A stretch of DNA of 64,000 nt from Agarivorans gilvus (GTDB lineage: Bacteria; Pseudomonadota; Gammaproteobacteria; Enterobacterales; Celerinatantimonadaceae). Numbering within the stretch: the first letter of the stretch is position 1; every line of letters starts with the position of its first letter. The stretch is taken from positions 134,001-198,000 of the forward strand of contig NZ_CP013021.1 of the NCBI RefSeq assembly GCF_001420915.1. Reading direction: 5' to 3'. Below, piece after piece: positions 17,338 through 25,012 of the stretch. The notes under the pieces are model-generated. The model saw only the letters and a list, made by a program, of their open reading frames with translations. It had not been told where the DNA came from and made no database searches. The translations under genes were made by a program, and so were the position numbers.

Positions 17338-18741
17338 TTATTTCCAATTACGTAAATCGACGAACTTACCTTCTACGGCTGCTGCTGCGGCCATGGCTGG
17401 TGATACAAGGTGGGTACGACCCCCTTTACCTTGTCGTCCTTCGAAGTTTCGGTTTGAAGTTGATGCACAACGTTGTTCAGGTTGAAGGTAGTCACCATTC
17501 ATCGCCAAACACATTGAACAACCTGGTTCACGCCATTCCCAGCCCGCTTCAATCAGCACTTTGTCAATGCCTTCTTTTTCAGCTTGCTCTTTTACTGGGT
17601 AAGAGCCCGGTACGGCAATGGCTTGAACACCCGGTGCCACTTTTTTGCCTTTAGATACTGCGGCAATGGCGCGGAAATCTTCAATGCGGCCATTGGTACA
17701 TGAACCCACAAATACCACATCAACAGCGACGTCGGTCATCTTCTTACCCGCTTCTAGGCCCATGTAGTTTAGAGCGCTTTTAGCGGCTAAAGATTTAATA
17801 GAGTCTTCGATTTGGGCAGGATCTGGAATAGGCTGATCCACCGCTAGAACTTGTTCAGGAGAGGTTCCCCAAGTGACTTGCGGGGCAATGTCTGCGGCGT
17901 CGAGTTCTACTACTGCGTCGTACTGGGCACCTTCGTCAGTGGTCAGAGACTTCCAGTATTCTACTGCTTGATCCCAGTACTCACCTTTAGGTGCAAATTC
18001 TTTGTCTTTTAAGAAATCAAAGGTTTTTTGGTCAGGCGCGATAAGGCCAGCACGAGCACCACCTTCAATGGCCATGTTACATACGGTCATACGGCCTTCC
18101 ATGCTTAGTGCTTCGATAGCACTACCAGCAAACTCAATAACATAACCAGTACCGCCTGCGGTACCAATTTTACCAATAATGGCCAGTACAATGTCTTTTG
18201 CGGTGGCGTATTCAGATAGCTCGCCATCGACTTTAACCAGCATGGTTTTTGATTTTTTCTGTTGGATGGTCTGAGTGGCCATAATGTGCTCAACCTCAGA
18301 AGTACCAATACCAAAGGCCAATGCACCAAATGCGCCGTGGGTTGCAGTGTGGCTGTCACCACAACATACCACCATACCGGGGTGAACAAAGCCGTGCTCA
18401 GGAACAACAATATGGATAACACCATTGTTGGCGTTGTTCATGTCATAAAGATTAATGCCGTTGTCAGCACAGTTTCGCGCCATGACTTCAATCTGTTTTT
18501 TACCAATTGGGTCGGGGAGAGTCGCACGGTCGCTGACTTTGGTTGGAACACAGTGGTCCATTGTGGCCAGAATGCTGTGTGGGTTACGAACTGAACGTTT
18601 AGCCATGCGTAAACCTTCAAAGGCTTGCGGGCTAGTTACTTCGTGCATGAGGTGACGGTCAACAAAAAGGATAGATGCGCTACCTTTTGGTTCGTGGACA
18701 ACATGCGCGTCCCAGATCTTTTCGTACATTGTTTTTTTCAT
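17338..18741 (-). CDS. leuC: 3-isopropylmalate dehydratase large subunit
   Basis: A 467-residue aconitase-family protein, full length. Visible features are VDRHLMHEVTSPQAF, ATMDHCVPT, CGDSHTATHGAFGALAFGIGTSE, and the three iron-sulfur cysteines in GSCTNGR and PGCSMC, followed by CASTSNRNFEGRQGKGGRTHLVSPAMAAAAA. It is the first gene of the minus-strand leu cluster, with AAAGGAAG before the ATG. No leucine-rich leader peptide or attenuator is apparent upstream, so control probably differs from the enteric attenuation scheme. Confidence 0.95.
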   Translation of the reverse strand: MKKTMYEKIWDAHVVHEPKGSASILFVDRHLMHEVTSPQAFEGLRMAKRSVRNPHSILATMDHCVPTKVSDRATLPDPIGKKQIEVMARNCADNGINLYDMNNANNGVIHIVVPEHGFVHPGMVVCCGDSHTATHGAFGALAFGIGTSEVEHIMATQTIQQKKSKTMLVKVDGELSEYATAKDIVLAIIGKIGTAGGTGYVIEFAGSAIEALSMEGRMTVCNMAIEGGARAGLIAPDQKTFDFLKDKEFAPKGEYWDQAVEYWKSLTTDEGAQYDAVVELDAADIAPQVTWGTSPEQVLAVDQPIPDPAQIEDSIKSLAAKSALNYMGLEAGKKMTDVAVDVVFVGSCTNGRIEDFRAIAAVSKGKKVAPGVQAIAVPGSYPVKEQAEKEGIDKVLIEAGWEWREPGCSMCLAMNGDYLQPEQRCASTSNRNFEGRQGKGGRTHLVSPAMAAAAAVEGKFVDLRNWK

Positions 18742-18987
18742 GGCTTCCTTTACACCCTGTCTGTTGCTCTCACTCGCGCTTTTTTAGTTTATTTGTCAAG
18801 CTTAAAGCGGCTGTTTTTAACGTAAAAACTGTTTCTTTTATCGGTTTGCAGATTATGTTTATTGCAGCCCGAAATAGGCTCAAATAAGCATAATTAAGAC
18901 CCGACATCATAAAACAACATCTTAGGTGCAGCAAGGGGCACGCGCTAATCAGTGGCGATCTTGCGGTGAAGCGAGGCTTTTACCAAA

Positions 18988-19001
18988 TGAAAGCGCTGTC
19001 A
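18988..19001 (+). promoter_or_regulatory. LacI/GalR-family operator-like site
   Basis: TGAAAGCGCTGTCA differs at one base from the symmetric TGAAAGCGCTTTCA typical of LacI/GalR-family operators with the central CG pair. It lies in the divergent 18742-19126 gap, 125 bases before the amylase start codon, and may govern maltodextrin-responsive expression. The rest of the gap shows no other clear element. Confidence 0.45.
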
Positions 19002-19126
19002 GTCATAAAATTCATAAATAATCATGCTTTGTTAGTGAAAACTTAACTAGCTTTTGTTTTCATCACTCCAAATAGTTGAACAAGGTGTTTACTCGAAGCC
19101 TGCGAGTGAAATGCCATGGAGGTTGA

Positions 19127-21268
19127 ATGAAAGCTTTTAAACTGGGTTTGCTGAGCGCGGCATTGGTAATGGCGGGCGGCTCGGCTAATTTGTCAGCGGC
19201 AATGATCAAAACACCCTTGTACATGAACTACGCCGACAGCGGCGTGAATGTGGACCAGCGTTTAAAATTTGCCGGAAAGAGTCGTTATAAAGTGACTCTA
19301 CCGCTGGAAAAGAAAATCTACCAAGTGCAAATCTCTGACGAAGGTCAGCAGTGTGGCTTGCGCTTTGGCCCAGCCGATAACAGCAAGCTGCGTTTCTCTA
19401 AGCCTCAAGCATTAGACAAGTGTGCAAATGATAAGTTTTTTGAGTTAAACATTCGTTTCGCGGGTAACTATGAACTGATCCTCGATAACAGCGATGCCGA
19501 TAAGCCAACTCTTCAAGTGTCTCGTAAAGCCGAGGCTTCCACCTTTAAACGTAAGCCTCCAGCGGTAGATTGTATTGCCTGGGACGGCAAGCCGGTGACC
19601 GTGGATGTCAGTTCTAGCTTCAGTGATGGCCAAGTGGTAAAAGACTTCTACTCTGGGCAAACCCAAAAAGTTAGCAACGGTAAAGTCACCATGCAGCCTG
19701 ATCCGGCCAGCGGTGGGGTGTTACTGCTTGAGGCCGCAGACGCTAAAGACAGCGCATTTTCTTGGGATAATGCCAGTGTTTATTTCATCATGACCGATCG
19801 CTTTAATAACGGCGATACCAGCAACGACTTTCCCTTTAATCGTAAGGCCGATGGCAAACAAGAAACCGGCACCTTCCAGGGTGGTGACTTCAGCGGGATT
19901 ACTGCCAAGCTAGACTACATTAAAGATCTTGGCATGAATGCCATTTGGGTAACCCCGATTGTTGAGCAGATTCATGGCTTTATTGGTGGCGGTGAAAAAG
20001 GTAGCTTCCCCTTCTACGGCTACCATGGTTACTGGGCTTTAGACTTTACCAAGATTGATCCTAACTTAGGTTCTGAAGAAGACTTCGGCCGTTTTGTCGA
20101 CGAAGCACACAAACGCGGTATTCGGGTACTGGTTGACGTAGTAATGAACCATGTGGGTTACCCCACTATGGACGATATGCAAACCTTTGGCATTAATGCG
20201 ATGGCGCCGGGCGCTCCTGTTCCAGAAAAATGGACTGACTGGCAGCCGGATATGGCCAAAGGACAAAACTGGCACCGCTACAACAATTTTATTCGCTGGA
20301 GCTCAAGTGAGTGGGCAGAGAAGTGGTGGGGACCCGATTGGGTTCGTAGCGGCATGGCCGGCTTTACCGCACCGGGTGGCGATGACATCACCATGAACTT
20401 AGCGGGCTTGCCAGACTTGCTTACCGAGAGCACTAAACACGTGGGTTTACCGCCTATTCTTAAAAACAAGAAAGACACCAAAGCGGTAGAGCGCGAGGGT
20501 TATACCGTGCTGGATTATTTGGTGGAGTGGCATACCAATTGGGTGCGTGACTACGGCGTAGACGGCTTCCGCGCCGATACCGTAAAACACGTTGAGCCTA
20601 AGGTATGGGCAAAACTAAAAGACGCGGCCACCGAGGCCTTGGCCGAGTGGAAGAGCAACAACCCCGACAAAGCACTTGATGACAAACCGTTTTGGATGGT
20701 GGGTGAAGTGTGGCATCACGGTGCTTACCGCGACTTCTACTACGATAACGGCATGGACAGCTTAATTAATTTTGAATATGCCGGCGATAGTGCAGCGCTG
20801 CGTGGGTCTCAGTGTTTGGCGCAAAACGAAAAAATGTATGCGACCTACGCCAAAGACATCAATAGTGACCCAAGCTTTAACTTGCTTACCTATATTAGTT
20901 CGCATGATACCAAGCTATTCTACTCAAATTATGAGGATATTCCGTTACAAGCCGGCGCGGGTACTGCCTTGTTGATGATGCCAGGTGGCGTGCAATTGTA
21001 TTACGGTGATGAAAGTGCCAGACCGCGTGGTCCGCAAACTGATGCCTTTGACTCGCCTACGCGTTCATTCATGAACTGGCAGCAAATTGAAAAAGATGCC
21101 GAGCGTCAAGCGCTGCTACAGCATTGGCAAAAAGTGGGACAGTTCCGCGATCGTCACGTAGCGATTGGTGCGGGTGAACACCATAAGATTAGCGACCAAC
21201 CTTATGCCTTTAGCCGAACTAAGGGTGATGACAAAGTGGTGGTGGTATTTGCCGGTGTGGCACAATAA
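19127..21268 (+). CDS. malS: periplasmic alpha-amylase, MalS-like (GH13)
   Basis: A 713-residue secreted amylase. An N-terminal signal peptide (AALVMAGGSANLSAA) is followed by a 200-residue beta-rich N-domain and a GH13 barrel: ASVYFIMTDRFNNGD, GMNAIWVTPIVEQIHG, DVVMNHVG, DGFRADTVKH with nucleophile Asp484, MVGEVWHHG with acid/base Glu527, and ISSHDT with Asp594. Order and length resemble E. coli MalS (676 residues), which trims maltodextrins in the periplasm. Start preceded by GGAGG. A LacI-type operator candidate lies upstream and a terminator follows. No other mal gene is in the window. Confidence 0.85.
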   Translation: MKAFKLGLLSAALVMAGGSANLSAAMIKTPLYMNYADSGVNVDQRLKFAGKSRYKVTLPLEKKIYQVQISDEGQQCGLRFGPADNSKLRFSKPQALDKCANDKFFELNIRFAGNYELILDNSDADKPTLQVSRKAEASTFKRKPPAVDCIAWDGKPVTVDVSSSFSDGQVVKDFYSGQTQKVSNGKVTMQPDPASGGVLLLEAADAKDSAFSWDNASVYFIMTDRFNNGDTSNDFPFNRKADGKQETGTFQGGDFSGITAKLDYIKDLGMNAIWVTPIVEQIHGFIGGGEKGSFPFYGYHGYWALDFTKIDPNLGSEEDFGRFVDEAHKRGIRVLVDVVMNHVGYPTMDDMQTFGINAMAPGAPVPEKWTDWQPDMAKGQNWHRYNNFIRWSSSEWAEKWWGPDWVRSGMAGFTAPGGDDITMNLAGLPDLLTESTKHVGLPPILKNKKDTKAVEREGYTVLDYLVEWHTNWVRDYGVDGFRADTVKHVEPKVWAKLKDAATEALAEWKSNNPDKALDDKPFWMVGEVWHHGAYRDFYYDNGMDSLINFEYAGDSAALRGSQCLAQNEKMYATYAKDINSDPSFNLLTYISSHDTKLFYSNYEDIPLQAGAGTALLMMPGGVQLYYGDESARPRGPQTDAFDSPTRSFMNWQQIEKDAERQALLQHWQKVGQFRDRHVAIGAGEHHKISDQPYAFSRTKGDDKVVVVFAGVAQ

Positions 21269-21286
21269 GCCTTAAGGCGAAACAAC

Positions 21287-21314
21287 AAGCGACTCGTTGG
21301 AGTCGCTTTTTTTT
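21287..21314 (+). terminator. Rho-independent terminator after amylase gene
   Basis: AAGCGACTC (21287-21295) and GAGTCGCTT (21300-21308) with loop GTTG and a T run. Confidence 0.9.
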
Positions 21315-21340
21315 GCTTAAAATCGGTGTTTAGTTGGAGC

Positions 21341-21784
21341 TTATTGGTCGCTGTTTACCGCGACCCAATCAACGCTAACCCCAGCCTGATTAAACATCTC
21401 TTCACTGACTTTAATTTTATCCTGCCAGCGTGAAAGAAAGTCTGCCGATTGCTCGGGGCAATGCACGGTGGTGATGCCAGTTTGAATAATCTTGGCCGCA
21501 CAGTTAGGGCAGGGAAAGTGGGTCACCCAAATCTCACAAGCCGATAAGTCGCGCTTTGCAAAAAGGATGGCATTTTCTTCAGCGTGCAGGGTTTTCAACA
21601 ATTTCATTTCTCGATTGTCGGTTTCGGCGCTGTCTGAGATGCCATGTGGATAACCATTAAAACCTAGCGAAACAATGCGGTTGCTTTCGGTGATAACTGC
21701 GCCCACTTGAGTTGAGGGATCTTTACTCCACGAGGCGACTAGTTCAGCCATTTGTACGAAGCGTTTCGCCCATTTAGATGCCAT
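21341..21784 (-). CDS. dCMP deaminase-like cytidine/deoxycytidylate deaminase
   Basis: 147 residues from the ATG at 21784, chosen because AAAGGAGAG stands 8 bases upstream; the frame is open to 21829. Zinc-dependent deaminase motifs are LHAEENAI (His ligand and catalytic Glu) and PCPNCAAKI (two Cys ligands), with VGAVITESNRIVSLGFNGYP before them, as in deoxycytidylate deaminases. The expected reaction is dCMP to dUMP for thymidylate supply, in the cytoplasm. A related ComE-type or nucleoside specificity cannot be excluded. Confidence 0.85.
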   Translation of the reverse strand: MASKWAKRFVQMAELVASWSKDPSTQVGAVITESNRIVSLGFNGYPHGISDSAETDNREMKLLKTLHAEENAILFAKRDLSACEIWVTHFPCPNCAAKIIQTGITTVHCPEQSADFLSRWQDKIKVSEEMFNQAGVSVDWVAVNSDQ

Positions 21785-21958
21785 GTTTACTCTCTCCTTT
21801 TTATGCGCGCTTATTGTGCGGAAGATCAATCAGGCTTGCAAGATGCAATGTGCTGAGAACGCTACAAATGGTGATGCTAGCCACCAGACTTAGGCTAGCT
21901 GATTGCAAGACTAAGTTATGTTAGCTTGTGAGAGATTAATTAAGGAGTGCCAATAGCT

Positions 21959-22315
21959 ATGAATATGCAACGCTTCTCTGAACTCAGCGGATTATCCCCA
22001 CATACGCTTCGTTACTATGAAAAAATCGGTTTATTAAAACACATTCAGCGAAATTGTAGTGGCCATCGAGTATATAGCAGCAAAGATTTAACTTGGGTTG
22101 AGTTTATTGTGCGTTTGAAAGAGACCGCCATGCCGCTAGCCGATATTTTGCAATATGCCCGTTTGCGTGAACAGGGCAGTACTAGTTTAGCTGCCCGTCA
22201 AGCCTTGTTAGAAGCGCACCAGCAACAGCTTAAGCAACACATCGAGCAACAACGTACCCATCTACAGGCGCTGCAGCACAAGATTAGCTTATATCAGCAG
22301 CAAAAAGTGACTTGA
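21959..22315 (+). CDS. MerR-family transcriptional regulator
   Basis: A 119-residue MerR regulator: N-terminal winged helix (RFSELSGLSPHTLRYYEKIGLL, with GHRVYSSKDL) and a glutamine-rich C-terminal dimerisation helix (about 80-118). There is no cysteine cluster for metal sensing, so it resembles the NmlR/AdhR-type or small-molecule group. ATG 21959 is preceded by AAGGAG at 11 bases; a GTG at 21947 overlaps that site and is unlikely. Its stop codon overlaps the -35 box of a MerR-type promoter that reads into the next gene, which is very likely its target. Confidence 0.9.
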   Translation: MNMQRFSELSGLSPHTLRYYEKIGLLKHIQRNCSGHRVYSSKDLTWVEFIVRLKETAMPLADILQYARLREQGSTSLAARQALLEAHQQQLKQHIEQQRTHLQALQHKISLYQQQKVT

Positions 22316-22342
22316 CTTAGAGTAAACTCGAAGTTGTAGCCT
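22312..22342 (+). promoter_or_regulatory. MerR-type promoter with 19-bp spacer and dyad
   Basis: TTGACT (22312-22317) and TAGCCT (22337-22342) are 19 bases apart, the overlong spacer that MerR-family activators correct. The spacer holds the dyad CTTAGAGTAAACTCGAAG (22316-22333), an inverted repeat with one mismatch. Confidence 0.7.
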
Positions 22343-22375
22343 AAGCATGTGACTTAACTCAAGGAGCAAGCAGTA

Positions 22376-22750
22376 ATGGCACAATCACGTTTTGAACTAG
22401 GCTTACAACAACTCAATAAAATAGATGGACAGGCGGGTCAGCAGGTTATCGACAGCTTACAAGATATCTCGCCGGATTTAGCGCGTATGGTGATTGAGTT
22501 CCCCTTTGCCGATGTCTATCCCCGACCCGGTTTAGACTTAAAGGTGAGAGAATTAATTACTGTAGCCGCACTCACTGCAATGGCTAATTGTCAGCCGCAA
22601 CTAAAGGTTCACCTACATGCGGCTTTAAATGTGGGGTGTTCGGAACAAGAAATAAAAGAAGTGATTATACAGATGGCGGTTTACGCGGGTTTTCCTGCAG
22701 CACTTAACGCCATGTTTGCGTTTAAGGAAGTGTTACAAACGCAAGATTAA
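22376..22750 (+). CDS. carboxymuconolactone decarboxylase-family protein
   Basis: A 124-residue CMD/AhpD-superfamily protein. The core reads DLKVRELITVAALTAM, KVHLHAALNVGCSEQEI and EVIIQMAVYAGFPAALNA, as in gamma-carboxymuconolactone decarboxylases; the CxxC peroxidase motif of AhpD is missing. These small cytoplasmic oligomers often go with MerR regulators and quinone or aldehyde stress, and here the gene sits directly behind a MerR gene and its promoter. The real substrate is unknown. AAGGAG lies 9 bases before the ATG. Confidence 0.9.
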   Translation: MAQSRFELGLQQLNKIDGQAGQQVIDSLQDISPDLARMVIEFPFADVYPRPGLDLKVRELITVAALTAMANCQPQLKVHLHAALNVGCSEQEIKEVIIQMAVYAGFPAALNAMFAFKEVLQTQD

Positions 22751-22757
22751 TCAAAGA

Positions 22758-22788
22758 TTGGCCGCTTCAGTGTGATGGAAGCGGCCAA
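22758..22788. terminator. hairpin between convergent genes, probable terminator
   Basis: TTGGCCGCTTC (22758-22768) pairs perfectly with GAAGCGGCCAA (22778-22788). T runs are poor on both sides, so termination strength is uncertain. Confidence 0.5.
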
Positions 22789-22792
22789 GCTA

Positions 22793-23425
22793 CTAATTCA
22801 TGCTGGCGATAAACTTATCAGACTCGGCAATGGCGCGGCTCATTTGTTTGATCAGTTCGGCTACGTCTTGTTCTAAGCTGGAAAACTCTTTACCCACAGC
22901 ACCAATAGCTCGAGCATTGAGGTTGTGTTTTAGATAAAGTTGATTATCGTTGAGTCGGCTTAATACAGGCTGCATTTGTGACTCGGCTTGGCGCATGGCG
23001 GCTAGCATTTTGGCATAACGCTGACGAGTCGTATCGAGCTGCCGTCTACTTTCAGCTTTTAAACTGGCCGATTGGTATTGGTCTAACTCTTCCCGCCATT
23101 CGGCAAACAGAGCCTGGGCAACGCTATCGACTTCTTCAATGCGCTCAGTCACTTCTTCTGAGGCAGCTTTGGCATCAAGGTATTGCTCGTTGGTTTCGTC
23201 ATAAACGGCTTCTAAGTCGCCTCCATCAAATTTGGTGAGGCTTTTGAGTTGCTCTAGAGCAGAGCTAAATTGTTGCTGCGCTTCTTGTTGGCTTTGCTGA
23301 GTATCTTCGATACGGTCGACTAAAATTTCTCGCTTGTGATAGCCGACTTTTTCCATCGCTGAGTAATAGGTTGATTCACAGCCCACTAGGCTAAAAATCA
23401 CTAATAAAGCACCAATTAATCTCAT
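22793..23425 (-). CDS. DUF2959 lipoprotein
   Basis: 210 residues from the ATG at 23425, which has a perfect AGGAGG 7 bases upstream. The N-terminus is a lipoprotein signal (IGALLVIFSLVGC, lipobox LVGC). The mature protein, starting ESTYYSAMEKVGYHKREILV, is mostly charged helix and coiled coil (about residues 40-200) and matches the DUF2959 family of marine gammaproteobacteria, whose function is unknown. It overlaps the end of the upstream gene by ATGA, indicating translational coupling. Confidence 0.85.
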   Translation of the reverse strand: MRLIGALLVIFSLVGCESTYYSAMEKVGYHKREILVDRIEDTQQSQQEAQQQFSSALEQLKSLTKFDGGDLEAVYDETNEQYLDAKAASEEVTERIEEVDSVAQALFAEWREELDQYQSASLKAESRRQLDTTRQRYAKMLAAMRQAESQMQPVLSRLNDNQLYLKHNLNARAIGAVGKEFSSLEQDVAELIKQMSRAIAESDKFIASMN

Positions 23426-23676
23426 CGTATTCCTCCTGGAGTATAACGCGCCGCGTCTACAATAGACCAAATATGAACGATCACCGCAATCACCGGTGGA
23501 ATAATTAACCACCAAAGCGCATAACCTGCCGCCGTGATAAGAAAAAACAGCGCAGCAGATAAGATCCGCCCTTGTACTAATTGGCCTAGCCCTGGAATGA
23601 AAAAACTACAAATTGCCGCCAGTACGTTACCTGTAGAGCCTTGCTCAGACATCTGTTTAGCCTCGTTGTTGAACAT
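23422..23676 (-). CDS. small two-span membrane protein
   Basis: An 84-residue protein (76 if the internal ATG at 23652, behind GAGG, is used). Two hydrophobic stretches, VLAAICSFFIPGLGQLVQG and ALFFLITAAGYALWW...VIAVIVHIW, give a short inner-membrane protein; the GLGQL..G and IVDAARY elements resemble small membrane proteins of the TM2-like class. Function is unknown. Its stop overlaps the start of the DUF2959 gene, so the two are expressed together. Confidence 0.75.
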   Translation of the reverse strand: MFNNEAKQMSEQGSTGNVLAAICSFFIPGLGQLVQGRILSAALFFLITAAGYALWWLIIPPVIAVIVHIWSIVDAARYTPGGIR

Positions 23677-23872
23677 TATTTTTGCCTTATGTTGCCAGAC
23701 TCCGACGCGCTAAGCGAGCACAATACATGGCTTTTTGTGGCTTGAACTTAAAGCATCTGTATGTTGTTTAATCTGCTCTTATGTTTAATTGCTATCGCTG
23801 GCTGGCTTGGTGATAATAGGCTGTTTCGAATAAAAATCGCTTCTATTCTCGGTGCTTACTTACGGATATTGA

Positions 23873-25012
23873 ATGAAATTTCTCCATACTTCAGATTGGC
23901 ACATTGGCCGCCAACTGCATAATCACTCTTTGCTTGAAGATCAGCGCGTGGTGCTGGGCCAAATTGTCGATTTAGCAGAGCGACATCAGGTGGATGCGCT
24001 GGTGGTGGCTGGAGATGTATTTGACCGTTCGGTTCCGCCCAGCCAAGCGATTGAGTTACTGGATGAGATCCTCGCTCGCTTGGTAAAGGACTTAGCCATT
24101 CCGGTGATTATGATTGCCGGTAACCATGATGGCGCTCAGCGCTTGGCCTTTGCTTCCAAGCACATGCAGCAAAGCGGGCTATATATAGTGGGGCCTTTAA
24201 GCAATCCGCCGCAGGCCATACGCATTAAATCTAAGCAGGGTGATGATGCGGTGTTTTACCCGCTACCCTACGCAGAGCCAGCCTTAGTGAGAGAACTATA
24301 TGGTCTTGAACTAACTAGCCACCAACAGGCCATGCAAGTCTTGCTCGATAAGGTGGCTGAAGATGATAGCCAAGGTTTAAGTAAGGTGGTGGTGGCTCAT
24401 TGCTTTTTGGATGGTGGTGATGAGTCTGATTCGGAGCGCCCCCTTAGCATTGGTGGCGCAGATAAAATCTCTCCTCGTTTGTTTAGTGAGTTTAGTTACA
24501 CTGCGCTTGGCCATTTACATGGGCCGCAATATAAGGGGCAACCACATATTCGCTACTCGGGGTCGCCCTTAAAATATTCATTTAGCGAGCAACACCAAGC
24601 TAAGTCAGTGAGTTTAGTCACGATAACGCAGGGCAAGGCCGAGTTTGAATTATTGCCCTTAAGGCCGCTGCGAGACGTACGGGTCATAGAGGGCTATTTA
24701 GATGAACTATTGCAAGCTGAGTTAGATGAGCAAGCGCGACAAGACTACTTGATGGTGAGACTGCTGGATAAATCCGCAATACTCGATGCTATGGGCAAGC
24801 TGCGCGAAGTTTACCCTAATGTTCTGCATTTAGAGCGCACCGGGCTGATGGCCAATAAGCAACAATTAGAGTTAAATCGCCAGCATATGAGCCGCGATGA
24901 ATTTGATATGTTCAGCGATTTTTTCTCGCAGGTGAGTGGTGAAGACTTGTCCGATGAACAGCGAGAAGTACTGCTACAAACCATTTCTCAATTACACGAG
25001 AGAGTATACTAA
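23873..25012 (+). CDS. sbcD: exonuclease subunit SbcD
   Basis: A 379-residue Mre11-type nuclease. Metal-binding phosphoesterase motifs are DWHIG (8-12), GDVFDR, GNHDG, and GHLHGPQ, in the usual order. SbcD supplies the nuclease of the SbcCD complex that opens hairpins and processes blocked DNA ends. The stop codon overlaps the start of sbcC by one base, the normal operon arrangement. Length is near the usual 400. Confidence 0.95.
   Translation: MKFLHTSDWHIGRQLHNHSLLEDQRVVLGQIVDLAERHQVDALVVAGDVFDRSVPPSQAIELLDEILARLVKDLAIPVIMIAGNHDGAQRLAFASKHMQQSGLYIVGPLSNPPQAIRIKSKQGDDAVFYPLPYAEPALVRELYGLELTSHQQAMQVLLDKVAEDDSQGLSKVVVAHCFLDGGDESDSERPLSIGGADKISPRLFSEFSYTALGHLHGPQYKGQPHIRYSGSPLKYSFSEQHQAKSVSLVTITQGKAEFELLPLRPLRDVRVIEGYLDELLQAELDEQARQDYLMVRLLDKSAILDAMGKLREVYPNVLHLERTGLMANKQQLELNRQHMSRDEFDMFSDFFSQVSGEDLSDEQREVLLQTISQLHERVY

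Noticed and set aside
18770..18910. 46-codon minus-strand frame upstream of leuC as a leu leader peptide
   Set aside because: It contains leucines but no run of leucine codons and no terminator/antiterminator pair before leuC.
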